From Cryptomeria japonica (taxonomy: Eukaryota; Streptophyta; Pinopsida; Cupressales; Cupressaceae), in contig NC_081414.1 of NCBI RefSeq assembly GCF_030272615.1, positions 663,343,938-663,407,937 on the forward strand: a DNA stretch of 64,000 bases, written 5' to 3'. The notes under the pieces are model-generated. The model saw nothing but the letters and a program-made list of their open reading frames with translations. It was not told the origin of the DNA and did no database searches. Of this stretch, positions 33,598-44,776 are shown piece by piece (the first letter of the stretch is position 1; every line of letters starts with the position of its first letter). The translations under genes and the position numbers were made by a program.

Positions 33598-35668
33598 TCA
33601 GATGCCACTCTGACTAGAAGCTGCACCACCATCGCCACCTGATCCCCCACTGGTCCCCGCACCATCCGATCTATCTCTCCATGGAGGCCCCATCAAACCC
33701 CCACTAGCTCTTGCATCCCCTGATCTATCCCTCCGTAGAGGACCCATCACACCCCCACTGCTTTGCATCCTCTGTGATCGCTTTGATTTGGCCTGCCGCA
33801 TCTACGAATAGCTCAATACCCACTGACTAGATGGTACCACCTACTCATATAAGCCCCACCAATAAACCATCTCCTCACATGCTCTCCGTACCTCCCTCAC
33901 TAATGCCTCCACAGATGGCCCCTGTCCCTGTGCTCCCTCCAAAACCCTCACTCTCTCCTGCAACTAAATCACCCTATCCATGGCCTGATCTCTCTCCTGC
34001 AACACTACAGTCAACTTTGACTCCCATGCAAATAGGTGCACATCTCTAGCTGCCACCTCCGCCTCCAAATTCTCCGCCCGTGTCTCGGATGCCTCAAGTC
34101 GAGATTGCAAATGTACTATCAGCCGCTCCCAAATATCTCCACCCGATCCCTCTCCTATATCCATGGGAACCTCACCTGTATCACCCTCTCTAATGGCTCT
34201 CTCCCCTCTGTCCATTAGGATCTCCCTCTCCATACCTCTACCACCCAATCTAACTCCTCCCTGCATCAACAATCCCTGCGATATCCATAGTGGCAGTCCA
34301 CCTCTCCCTCTCCGCTGGCCCCAAAAGTCTAAACCACCTCCGCCACCACCTCCTCCACCATCCCCCCTCCTCCTCCATCTCCTCCTCCTCCATCCCCCCA
34401 TCATCTCCTCCCCCATCTCCACCATCTCCTCTACCTCGTCCAGCTACCATAGGTCCTCGCTCTCCTCTCCTCCTTCGTCTCCACCCCCTATCATCCTCAA
34501 AATCGGGCATCAGCTCCGCCAGATCTGATATCCGTAGAATCGGATGAGCCGCCATATACTGCGTATACTCATCTGATACCCCTGCATCTACAACCCTCAG
34601 TCATATACCCCAAGGTCTCGCCTACAGCATCCGAAACTCTGTCAGTGCCTGATCATATGGAAGTACTGGCCCCCAAGCATACCTCTCTCGGACCACTCTA
34701 CCATACTCTCCCGAACCACTAGGTAACCCCTATCGCCACCCAAACTGTCTCATCACTCTCCCTGGCACCTGTCTCTCCACATGATACGAGGTCCTCCCAA
34801 TGAGGAATCGCGTCAAAAATACATACGGTAGTGCCTCCGCATCATCATCCCAGGGCTCGCACTCCAAGTAAGGTCTCCATATAACTGCATCAAGATCATC
34901 TACTGCCCACCGCCACCACTCTAACTTCTCCAAGTGGGACTGAGTCATCATACCGCTATACATAAACATATACGGTTGATCCACTGCTCGGAACCTGAGA
35001 CTCATTGGTCAAGTCACTAGTAGGTGCTCCCATGCCCAAATATGTAGCAGGGTTACTCCCACTGCTAAGGAACCCCTCCCACGGTATACCACCTCATGTA
35101 GCTCCTGATACAGGTGCACCAGCATGCACAGCCCCCAAGCAAATCGGGTCCCCTCTGTAATCATCATCTCAATCACCTGCCCCCAACCAATAGCCAGACC
35201 ATGTGATCGCCTATCTGGGCACAATAGTCCTCCCACAATGCCTGACAAGACTGCTGGTAAAAGCTCATATAAAGCAGCGATCTCCTCCTAATCAATGGAG
35301 CCATCATCAATGAAAACATCCTCATCGAAGAACCTCTGAACCGCTAGAGTCCCCCATGATCTGTCATATGTGACCAGCTCCCCTTGAATTGGAATACGCA
35401 GGATGCGCCACACATCCTCCAGGGTCACTGTCATCTACCCCTATGTAAGGTGAAAAGTGCACGTCTCGCTCTGCCAATGCTCTGCTAACGCAGTAATCAA
35501 TCTGTGATTCATCTGAATCACGGGCATGTGCATCACATCATATAAACTAGTCGTGGCAATACAATCGATCTTGGCCTCTGTCAGCTGATCTCGCAACTCC
35601 TGTGTCGTCGGATGTCTCTCGCGTAACTGCAACACGCGTAGATCTTCTTGCACATGGGCATCAATCAA
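33598..35668 (-). pseudogene. Antisense PMD-domain ORF of element B
   Basis: Runs opposite to gag-pol. In one frame from 35668: HPTTQELRDQLTEA, SLYDVMHMPVIQMNHRL, EHWQSETCTFHL, TLEDVWRILRIPIQG, GLAIGWGQVI, WAWEHLLV and EWWRWAVDDLDAVIWRPY, the order of blocks in the plant mobile domain. The frame changes in a Gly/Glu/Arg repeat near 34330-34420. It then continues with an Arg/Gly part, an acidic part, a coiled coil (HLQSRLEASETRAENLEAEV) and SSGGVMGPLRRDRS at the end, the same tail motif as in A. Only a few stops. GC content is visibly higher than in gag-pol. The start is uncertain. Confidence 0.8.
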
Positions 35669-35940
35669 TCATCATCAGTTGTTTTGTTTCAAACTTTCTT
35701 AAGTTTAAACCTAGACTATCAACAGATATTTTGATCAAGTATCTTCGGGTCTCAACAGGTAAGCAATCATGGCACACCTAGACTTCAACAGACATTTATC
35801 CTAAAAATGACCTAAGTCTCATCAGGCTGCTATGGTTCAAAACAACTCCCACTTCGCCTCCCTATCCATCCATCTTTGGCATCGAGAGATTATCACACAA
35901 ACTGGGGTATCCCTTATCTTGCAAACAAAAGTGTTATTTT

Positions 35941-36240
35941 GTACACAAAAGCGTTGCTTACCTACAATAGCGCTGAACCCCTAACCAAAGCACTTAATCA
36001 ACTATCCAACAATGCTAAAACTACAAAAGCGCTAGAACAACAACACAATAGCGCTGATTAACGACAAAAGCGCTCAATTAAGCACTCAATAGCACTCATC
36101 CATCAAAAGTGCCTAAACTAGCCTACAATAGTGCTACAATTTGCAAAAGCGCTCAAACAGCACCTCAATAGCGCCATTGCGGCACAATAGCACTAGTTAA
36201 TTGGACAATAGCGCCAAAACGTAGTTTCAGCGCTATTGTT
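35941..36240 (-). promoter_or_regulatory. Array of AGCGCTATTG motifs upstream of the antisense gene of B
   Basis: About 15 copies or variants of CAATAGCGCT, CAAAAGCGCT and CAATAGCACT on the plus strand, that is AGCGCTATTG on the strand of the antisense gene. The array ends roughly 270 bp before its first codon. Same motif and same relative orientation as the array before gag-pol at 21018-21316. Confidence 0.72.
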
Positions 36241-36782
36241 CTGACTCAACTTCGACACAACAAAAAACATGACAAAAATGCATAAAAATAAAAAATTCAC
36301 ATTTGCATACCGTTGGTCCGTAGTCGTCTGGCCACTGGAACCGACGAACTCGCTCGAGATGGTGCTCTGCAACTGGTACCGGCATCCTGACTGCTGCTCG
36401 CTCCTCTCAAAAGTCACTGTTGGAGCTATAGTTTCACACTGGTCATGGTAACAAATGATCTTGTTTTCACCCCTTTCTCCCCTTTTAAACCCTTCGCAAT
36501 CACCGTAATTTTCCCCCGCTCACTGTCGTGGTCTCTGTGCACTTCCCGAGCCCCCCATTTCTCCATTTTCCCCCCGATTTCTTCTATTTTTCACCAGTAT
36601 TGCTAACTTCTTCTCTTCTAACACCCTGCCAATTTTCATTCTTTTTAGAGAGATCGCCCGATTTTTCGAAAATTTTCGGCCAATCTCTTGAGGGGGCATA
36701 CCACCTATTAAATTTACATTTTATGGAGCATTTCTTCACACCAATTTTTCTTTCTTTGAAACAACGCAATAAACCGCACAGT
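36241..36782. other. Region between the motif array and the polypurine tract of B
   Basis: Upstream side of the antisense gene. Pyrimidine-rich between 36480 and 36620. Frames of 67-91 codons on both strands overlap each other and show no domain. It may hold the antisense promoter, but no clear TATA box stands out. Confidence 0.5.
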
Positions 36783-36798
36783 CTCAAAGAGGGGCAAA
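36783..36798 (+). promoter_or_regulatory. Polypurine tract of element B
   Basis: CTCAAAGAGGGGCAAA immediately before the 3' LTR. It matches the tract of element A. Confidence 0.88.
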
Positions 36799-38192
36799 TG
36801 TAGTCACATAAATTTGTCCAGCTTAATTAAATGAATATTTGCTATTTATTTGATTAAAAATACACTAGCCATGAGTTAATTAAATTAACATTTAATTAAT
36901 TCATCTTCAAAACATTCTCCTATTAATTAAATAAATTATTCAATTTATTTTAATTAATTCATTGAACCAAGTTCACAAATCAATTAAATGAATAAAATCT
37001 ATTTATTTAATTAAATCCCCCTATTCCTCTTTTAAATGGATTAAATTAAACATTTGTTTAAATCATTATCCCCCCCCCCACTTGCATTCTCCTAAAAATG
37101 CAACTTGCACACATTTATTGAAATAAATTAATTTATTTTAATTAAAAATCCTATTTTCTCTCACCCACCAAATCCACTTGCAATTCTAATCTCCTTCTAG
37201 ATTCTTCTAAACCCTTCCTAATTAGCCTAATCCATTCCCTAATTATTGTCACATTCCTAAGCAACTTGGAGTCACTTCTCAAAGACTTCAAAGTCTTTGA
37301 AAAGCATTTAATGCTTTGTGTGTTCAACAATTTAACCTTCAAAAGTCTTCCAAAACCACTAATGGCTCTTACATGACCATTAATGGCTCTTACATAACCA
37401 TTTATGGTTAATTCAACTTGTCTCCTCAAACATTTATTGCTTTGACCATGTTTATCCCTTTGTGCCTTTGCACAAGAGTTTATCCATTGGATAAAAACTT
37501 TATTTTTTGAATAAAGAGTTTATTCATTCAACTAACCTTGACCTTAACTCCCAAGGTCATGTCAAACATTTAATGTGTATTCCCTCTCCTCTCAACCTAT
37601 CTCACATTAGCACTTGTCATCCTGGGATTGGGTTGAAAGCCCTCACATGGATTTGAAATCATTCAATCCTGACCCTTGTTGAGATTACTCAATCTCAACC
37701 ATCCATTGCTCCATTTTTCCTATAAATAGAGCTCATTTATTCATAATCCAGATCCTGAAAACTTGTATGCATTTAAGCTATAGTGAATTCTAGAGAGCAT
37801 TTAGCATAAACCACTAGTATCTTGTTATCTTGGATAAAATAAATCATTTTAGCATCAATAGCATTTAGTATTAGCTTTTTTAATTCACATTTAGAGCAAA
37901 ATACTTCAATCTCAATCCTCCATAAGCATCCATAGTGCAAAAAGCTGCTGAGAGCTACACTATTTTGGAACTTGGAGAGGAGAGGAACAAAGGAGAAGAA
38001 ACCAAGAGCATGTTAGGAGGCATTTGGAGATGCCTCATCATATTTATCTTCTTAATTAGATATTTTGTCATGCTTTTGATATCTCTTTTGATATGTAGTT
38101 TAGATTAGTTTTTGATTGATTAACACTAACGGTTTCTTGTGTGTTGTGTGTTATTTATCATTAACTAACCTTTCCCTTTTTGCAAAGCATCA
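36799..38192 (+). repeat. Element B 3' LTR (1394 bp)
   Basis: Same length as the 5' LTR, with about 41 hand-counted differences including a few one-base indels that cancel out. Ends GCAAAGCATCA, then the AGATG duplication. Confidence 0.92.
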
Positions 38193-38197
38193 AGATG
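38193..38197. repeat. Target-site duplication of element B (right)
   Basis: AGATG, partner of GGATG at 19529-19533. Confidence 0.8.
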
Positions 38198-38246
38198 TAA
38201 GTACAAAATTTTACTGAAAGCATAAAAGAAGAGAGTCTGGTTTTCT

Positions 38247-41200
38247 GATCACCCATTGAAGGGGAGAGAATACCTATCCCTTCGAAGACACGAAAAACAA
38301 AGTTCTTTTTCTCCTTCCATTGCAATAATTTTTTATTCTAAGTAGAGATGTTGCTTCACACAGGCATGGTGTTCATTTTTAACCTTAATAGCAATTGTGA
38401 AAAATAAAACAGGTTGTTTGTGGTTTATTTTATTTGCACCAAACTGAAGTGTTTCTAAGCTACCCATGTAGAGAAAATAGCATTAATAGACACATGGTGG
38501 GCTATCCAGCCTAATTTTTTCAGTTATAGAACTTTGTCTTTTCACAAACAGAGAGAAATCCTGATAAAAACCAGAACTAAATAAAGACAGAATGTGAAAA
38601 ACCTAAACTTCCAATTGCGAACTAACTATTGAGCAAATGCGAATTGATATACTATCAAATGCAAATTATTGTTGTAGCAATTGCAATGTGATCACCCATT
38701 GAAGGGGAGAGCATAATACCTATCCCTTCGAAGACACAAAAAGCAAAGTTCTTTTTCTCCTTCCATTGCAATGATTTTCATTCTAAGTAGAGATGTTGCT
38801 CCACACAAGCATGGTGTTTATTTTTAACCTTCATAGCAATTGTGAAAAAGAAAACAGGTTGTTTGTGGTTTATTTTATTTGCACCAAACTGAAGTGTTTC
38901 TAAGCTACCCCTATAGAGAAAATAGCGTTAGTAGACACATGGTGGGCTATTCAGCCTAATTTTTTTAGTTATAGAGCTCTGTCTTTTCACAAATAGAGAG
39001 AAATCCTGATAAAAACCAGAACTAAATAAAGACAGAATGTGAAAAACCTAAACTTCCAATTGCGAACTAACTATTGAGCAAATGTGAATTGATATACTAT
39101 CAAATACGAATTACTATTGTAGCAATTGCAATGTGATCACCCATTGAAGGGGAGAGCATAATACCTATCCCTTCGAAGACACAAAAAACAAAGTTCTTTT
39201 TCTCCTTCCATTGCAATGATTTTCATTCTAAGTAGAGATGTTGCTCCACACAAGCATGGTGTTCATTTTTAACCTTCATAGCAATTGTGAAAAAGAAAAC
39301 AGGTTGTTTGTGGTTTATTTTATTTGCACCAAACTGAAGTGTTCCTAAGCTACCCCTATAGAGAAAATAGTGTTAATAGACACATGGTGGGCTATCCAGC
39401 CTAATTTTTTCAGTTATAGAGCTCTGTCTTTTCACAAACAGAGAGAAATCCTGATAAAAACCGAAACTAAATAAAGACAAAATGTGAAAAACCTAAACTT
39501 CCAATTGCGAACTAACTATTGAGCAAATGCAAATTGATATACTATCAAATGCGAATTACTGTTGTAGCAATTGAAATGTGATCACCCATTGAAGGGGAGA
39601 GCATAATACCTATCCCTTCGAAGACACAAAAAACAAAGTTCTTTTTCTCCTTCCATTGCAATGATTTTCATTCTAAGTAGAGATGTTGCTCCACACAAGC
39701 ATGGTGTTCATTTTTAACCTTCATAGCAATTGTGAAAAACAAAACAGGTGTTGGCATTATAACAGATAATAAGAGATTGTTGGGATTTCAATTAGGATAT
39801 TGAGAAGGTTGTTGATGATTATGGATATAACTGATTAATGATGTTTACTGTCTTAATATTATTATTTTGTCATTGATGTCAAGAAATTGATTTTCTAATT
39901 CAGTATGATGTTGCCATATCTTAAGAAGTATGATTTGATGAGTATAAAGATGTCGGTAAAAGACACAGAAAGAATGTGATGAATAAGGGGAGGAATAAGT
40001 TATTCAATGGGCAACTATTACCGAGTTAGACAATGATGAGATCATGACATTTAGATTGTTTTGATATCCTACATATGTTGTTGATTGTAAGGTTAATACT
40101 ATACTATATTACCGAGCAAAGAACCTAGTCAATAAACCCTAAGGAACCTAGTCAATAAACCCTAAGGTTATCGCTATCGATTAATGAAGGCGAAATGTCT
40201 ACCGAGTGAAGTTTAATATTTACCGAGTTGCAACCAAGCTGTAACAGGATGCATTAAATGATTAAAAGCGTTATTTAATGAAGGAAGCTGATGAGCTGGA
40301 ATTGATTAAATGATTGGTATGTCATGCATGAAGTTTGTTAAAGAATCTATGGCAAAGGAAGATCAGCAGGAAGATCTACAACTCATATTGAATCGCAATA
40401 CCTTAGCACAAGTTCCAAGAAATGCATGCAAGTTCCAAGGCAAGGTAAAACGTTTTCAGATCGAAGGATACATTGAACCTGGTCAAGTTTGAAGATCTGA
40501 TGGCTATGATTGATCATGGGATATGTGGTCAAGGAGATTAAGCGATTAGCAAATTGTTTATAAATAAGGAACTGTTGATAAACAATGCATGCGGGCAAGT
40601 GTAAGCACGGGGATGGTACATAGTGATTACCGAGCACAGAAGCTTGAAGACCTATTTGAATAACAGAGTATAGAGCCCAACAGAGGGACAAGATAAGTCC
40701 TATGACTAGATTGTTTGAGCAAATAAGAATCTGCTTTAGCATTTTAGATGTGAAGTTGCAGATAGATTTTTATTACCGTTATTTTGTGAAGTGACAGAAA
40801 ATCTCTTAACTGAGTGGACTTAACAGTCTTATTTGTAAAACCCTCTAGCAAGGTGACATTCTGATTGAGTGTTTGAAATCTTTTAACAAGGTCACCTCTA
40901 ACAAGGTGAAGATCCTAACAGATCTGAGGGAAATCCCTTAACCGGGTCACATCTAGCAATGTGTTTGTAATCTTTAACAGGATTTGCTTTTAACCGAGAA
41001 TATTCTAGAAGAGTATATTTCTTAGTGGGTCTGAAATCCCATAGTGGTTTTTCCCTATTTGGGTTTCCACGTTAAATCTGGTGTTATGAGTGTTATGATG
41101 TTTATATGCTTATGAGTTTGCATGTTTAGTAGTTTTGGTTATATTGGTGAAGTATATGTTACCGAGGTTGAATCTGTTGTTTTTATAGAAGATTAAGTTT

Positions 41201-41558
41201 GTATGATTCACCCCCCCCCCCCCCCTCACATCTTATTAGCTTGGCATCTATACTTACATTAAGTATCAGAACTATCAACAAGTTGTTTGTGGTTTATTTT
41301 ATTTGCACCAAACTGAAGTGTTTCTAAGCTACCTCTGTAGAGAAAATAGCATTAGTAGACACATGGTGGGCTATCCAACCTAATTTTTTCAGTTATAGAG
41401 CTCTGTCTTTTCACAAATAGAGAGAAATCCTAATAAAAATCGGAACTAAATAAAGACAGAATGTGAAAAACCTAAACTTCCAATTGCGAACTAACTATTG
41501 AGCAAATGCGAATTGATATACTATCAAATGTGAATTACTGTTGTAGCAATTGCAATGT
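38247..41558 (-). repeat. Four tandem units of about 445 bp in the leader of element A
   Basis: Anchor GATCACCCATTG recurs at 38247, 38690, 39135 and 39580, and in part at 41559, giving periods of 443, 445 and 445 bp. The fourth unit is split by element C. Each unit ends with several CAATTGCGAA, AAATGCGAATT and GCAATTGCAATG strings, related to the motif cluster at 42022-42117. Tandem repeats in untranslated parts of Tat elements are well known. No coding potential seen. Confidence 0.88.
39749..41277 (+). mobile_element. Element C: Ty1/copia-type LTR, probably solo (about 1.5 kb)
   Basis: Opens TGTTGGCATTATAACAG. Contains TGGTTTTTCCC, GGGTTTCCACGT and a run of about 14 Cs near 41211, in the same order as in the D 5' LTR. 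Flanks ACAGG (39744-39748) and ACAAG (41278-41282) form a likely duplication with one mismatch; the uninterrupted neighbouring repeat units have ACAGGTTGTTTG. After a possible LTR end TACTTACA (41258) comes TTAAGTATCAGAACT, close to a primer site, so part of the internal region may be present. Exact right end uncertain. The frame at 40310-40492 shows no domain. Confidence 0.7.
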
Positions 41559-41659
41559 GATCACCCATCAATTGCAAATTGATATAAGATCAATTGCTCA
41601 TCAGTAAAAAAAAAATTGAATTTTTAAGAAACAGCAGAAAAAGACAAAAGATAGAGAAG

Positions 41660-41865
41660 TTATTTGGCAATTATGTTATCCCACACAACCTGAGCCATCA
41701 CATCGATGTCGTTGTAGAATTTGTACTTAGCTAAGAAGCAGTGGATATTTCTATGATACTGGGCAATCTCCTCTTTTTCCTCACTCTCATGAAGCTCCCT
41801 TTCTGCCTTTAGGATACTTTGATATGTTCTTTGTTCTCTCCTATGTTGTTTTGCCCTTCTTGCAC
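41660..41865 (-). pseudogene. Exon-like coding segment in the leader of element A
   Basis: On the minus strand TTTCAG precedes an open stretch of about 68 codons ending in TAA at 41660. It is highly charged and looks helical (RREQRTYQSILKAERELHES, EEIAQYHRN, VMAQVVWDNII). There is no ATG at its start, so it looks like a terminal exon or the tail of a leader ORF. No family recognised. It could be a captured host fragment or the extra ORF found before gag in some Tat elements. Confidence 0.4.
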
Positions 41866-42012
41866 CTGAAATTCTGAATGTTATCTTTCTGCCACTGGAT
41901 TAGATACATTTTATACACATAAAATGAAATCTCCAGAATTTAATGATTTTTTTGGGTTAGGTGCACAAGATTACACAATAATGAAACAACAAAAGACTTT
42001 TTAATTTTGCAA

Positions 42013-42120
42013 CCCCTTAAGGCAATTGCGAGATGTTTTAGCAATTGTGGTGCACTCTCTGAGCAATTGCGGTGCACCCTCTAAGCAATTGCGAAATGAT
42101 ATGATAGCAATTGCGAATTT
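42013..42120 (-). promoter_or_regulatory. Cluster of GCAATTGCGAA motifs next to the primer site of A
   Basis: Five copies of GCAATTGYG on the plus strand at about 42022, 42041, 42063, 42085 and 42107, that is TTCGCAATTGC on A's coding strand. The core GCAATTGC is a palindrome. The same motif stands before A's antisense gene (4920-5180) in the same orientation relative to it. Confidence 0.68.
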
Positions 42121-42203
42121 TTGCATATGCAAGTGCAAAATTGAGATTCATGTGTACGTACGAATCTACAAAATCATTCAAAACAGAAGGTGAAGGTTAG
42201 CAT

Positions 42204-42225
42204 GCTTCACGTCAAGTTCACCAAA
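42204..42225 (-). promoter_or_regulatory. Primer binding site of element A (tRNA-Trp type)
   Basis: On the minus strand TTTGGTGAACTTGACGTGAA follows the LTR directly. It is the site of element B with two central changes. Confidence 0.78.
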
Positions 42226-43341
42226 TGTATCTAAGGGTAAATTAAGCATAAATGACATAAACAGATTATCAAAGCGAATCACTAACTCTAGTCTAATCAA
42301 ATTACTCCTAAATTACAATGAAATAAAGCTAACATCAATTGAATTATGAAATGAAACTAATTAAAAGCTCCCTCAATTGATGCAACATGGCTTCCATTAC
42401 TCTTCTCCAATTTGTGTGGTAGGTGGCTCTCAGGTATTGCACTGGAATTCCTACATATGATTAACACAAATATTTTGAAGACTGTGATTCTTTGATTCTT
42501 GATTCTGAATGCTACATTGAATTGATGAAAATGATCTTGTATTTATAAATTTTCAACATAGATGGGGTGAGAATTTTGAACTCAAGTCCTATTGGGAGAC
42601 AACTGATTTAGATTGATCAGTTAACAAAGTTGATTGATTTGTTAACTCAATAGATTGGAGAATGAACTAAATAAATTAGCTAGTGAACTCAATTGATTAA
42701 TCAGTAGAGTGAATTGACTAGCTAGTTGACTAAATTGATTAGGGAGATGACTGATTATATGGATTAGTCAAAAAAAGGTGATTGAGAGTTAAAAAGGATG
42801 ATTGATGAGTTAACTGATTAGATAACCGATCTGATCAATCAGTTCTGATTTTAGCATGTGTTGTAAGATTTTGAAATTGAATTTGATTCTCATTTTCAAT
42901 TTGGATTTGAATTTGGACTTTCGAATGCTGAAATGCACATAAAATTAATTGAAATTCAAATTTGGTGAAATAAGAATTTGGTAGAAATGAAATGAAATTA
43001 GATGGAATTAATTGGAATTATAATTTGAAAAATTGGAAGAATTTAATTAATTAATTTAAATAATTTAAATGAAATTATTTAAACATAGGAAATTGAATTA
43101 ATTAAACAATCAAGATTATTTAACTAAAGAAAAAACTACAATTAATTAAATAAATAATATTTAATTAATAATCAAGATAAGGTTAATTAATTAGAATGAT
43201 GCAAAAGTTGAAATTGGACAATTAATAATGATTTGAATTGATTAGAAGAATAAATTAATTTAATTAAATAATTAAAGAATTACTTAATTAAATCGACAAA
43301 TAATTAATGTAAGATCGATGAGACATTTTTAAGTGTCTACA
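42226..43341 (-). repeat. Element A 5' LTR (1116 bp)
   Basis: Aligned with 3193-4578 but lacking the 235-bp duplication. On the minus strand it opens TGTAGACACTTAAAAATG and ends in TACA beside the primer site. Very rich in AATTAATT strings. Confidence 0.88.
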
Positions 43342-43346
43342 AGAAC
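43342..43346. repeat. Target-site duplication of element A (right copy)
   Basis: AGAAC, identical to 3188-3192. Confidence 0.85.
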
Positions 43347-44776
43347 AATTTTAACTCTCGAATTCTTGCTCTATAAGATTAACCAACATACATGCAACCA
43401 TTACCCAATTTAATGTTGCATGTGCAATTTTGGTTTGCTTTGTTCAAATTTGAATTTAAGAATAAACCCAAGCCAATTCAATTCTAATTAAGCATTACTC
43501 GCCAACTCCTAAAACAAAACTCTCATATTATACACCTAAGAAATATATAAAATGGCATCACCCCTAAATCATTTCTATCAAGGCAAAGAATCCATCATCC
43601 ATCTATTATCACAACCCCTCCACATCTATCTACCAAAAAGAACTAACATCCAAACCTCTTGTCAATCACCAAATGAGTCATATCAAAATCCTAAGTCACT
43701 CTAGTATCTATTGCATCAAAGTCTCAAGTCTCAAGCATTTAACATCATCACAATTGCACTTATTGTTTTTATATTTCAATTGAATATTCAACTTTACTAA
43801 AATAAGAAGTCTTAAAGATTCTCCATTACCATAACAAGTTCCGAATATGCTTTTCTAACAGCTAATTCCTAATTGCAAAAACAAACACCAAGCAAAACTT
43901 TACTACAAGTACCACAGTTACAAAAATCAATCACATATGCACTAAAAAAACAAATTTCTGAAAACAACTAAGCTGAAATTTTATCATTCTATTTCTAAAA
44001 CTTCAAATATTAAAGAACAGTAAACTAAGATTCAAAAATGATTATCAAAACAACAGACATTTATCTATCAACTGTTAAAATCAATTGTCCGTTCAATTAA
44101 TTTTCATATTTCTAATTTTCCCCATATAATATACATCACAACTCTTAATTAAATTAATTGTACTATTGCTATATTCATCTTACCTACAATTTTTAAAAAG
44201 AATCCAATCGTTTAACTCTTCAGATCCAGTCATAATAATTTTACAAAGCAAACCATGTTAGTGAACAAAAGCTAATTATTATTATACATATCACAGTGGG
44301 GATCATCAATTCATGGCAAGTTCAAGACACAATATCAACCGCAAGTAATATAAAATTCCCACACTTACATTGTTTATGATCAGTTAGACATTATCTGATT
44401 GAGTTCGAAGTGCATGAGCATGCCTCTACAGTCTTACTCCAAATATTTCCATGTCAGGAATACCAAAATGCCATCCAAATTGCAATCCTTTCACCAGCTC
44501 AGGGCCCCCAAAATTGATACATACATATCTGGCAGAAATCAAGCATCTGCTGGTGTTTATCTACTTACACTCTCGATCATTTCTTGTTTTGTCGAATATA
44601 CAATAATCATTTATGAATAAGAACAGTGGTGTCATTGTATCAATCGATTCATATACAAAAAGAAGCATCGTTTAGCCACACTGGATTGTGAAAAAATAAC
44701 CCCGCATGAATGAACAAAAATTATACACAGCAAAAAAGTATTGTGCAAGCTAATAGTGCAAGTCACCCTTAGATGA
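43347..44776. other. 3' flank of the HMGB-like gene, no gene seen
   Basis: AT-rich host DNA between element A and the last exon of the HMGB-like gene. It must contain the gene's 3' UTR and polyadenylation region, but I cannot place them. The frame at 44399-44620 has no domain. Confidence 0.5.

Larger units (their letters stand above)
19534..38192 (+). mobile_element. Element B: Tat-lineage Ty3/gypsy retrotransposon nested in A (18.7 kb)
   Basis: Complete LTR-to-LTR copy. Two LTRs of 1394 bp, tRNA-Trp-type primer site at 20930, 2.7-kb leader with a palindromic motif array, gag-pol in one frame (23678-30991), 2.6-kb spacer, antisense PMD ORF (35668-33598), second motif array, polypurine tract. 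LTR difference by hand count is about 41 sites in 1394 (close to 3 percent), so it is younger than A. Gag-pol has 23 premature stops but no frameshift, so it is not autonomous as it stands. Confidence 0.92.
3193..43341 (-). mobile_element. Element A: outer Tat-lineage Ty3/gypsy retrotransposon, split by nested insertions
   Basis: A 40.1-kb interval bounded by related LTRs and AGAAC duplications. Orientation is minus: the primer site lies left of the LTR at 42226 and the polypurine tract lies right of the LTR at 3193. Gag (17667-16420), protease, RT with YVDD, RNase H, a second RNase H and integrase follow in that order on the minus strand. An antisense PMD gene (5306-7225) lies between integrase and the 3' LTR. 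Element B, copia LTR C, copia composite D and a TRIM have inserted; subtracting them leaves about 17 kb. The LTRs differ at very roughly 6-7 percent in a stretch I compared by eye, more than B's LTRs, as expected for the older host element. Frameshifts and stops make it non-autonomous. Confidence 0.88.

Noticed and set aside
34163-34547. Proline-rich plus-strand proteins
   Set aside because: Shadows of the Gly/Arg/Glu-rich repeat in the antisense PMD ORF.
40310-40742. Genes inside LTR C
   Set aside because: Short frames on both strands without domains, within LTR sequence.
44399-44620. Small gene downstream of the HMGB-like gene
   Set aside because: No domain, no start context, composition like the surrounding flank.
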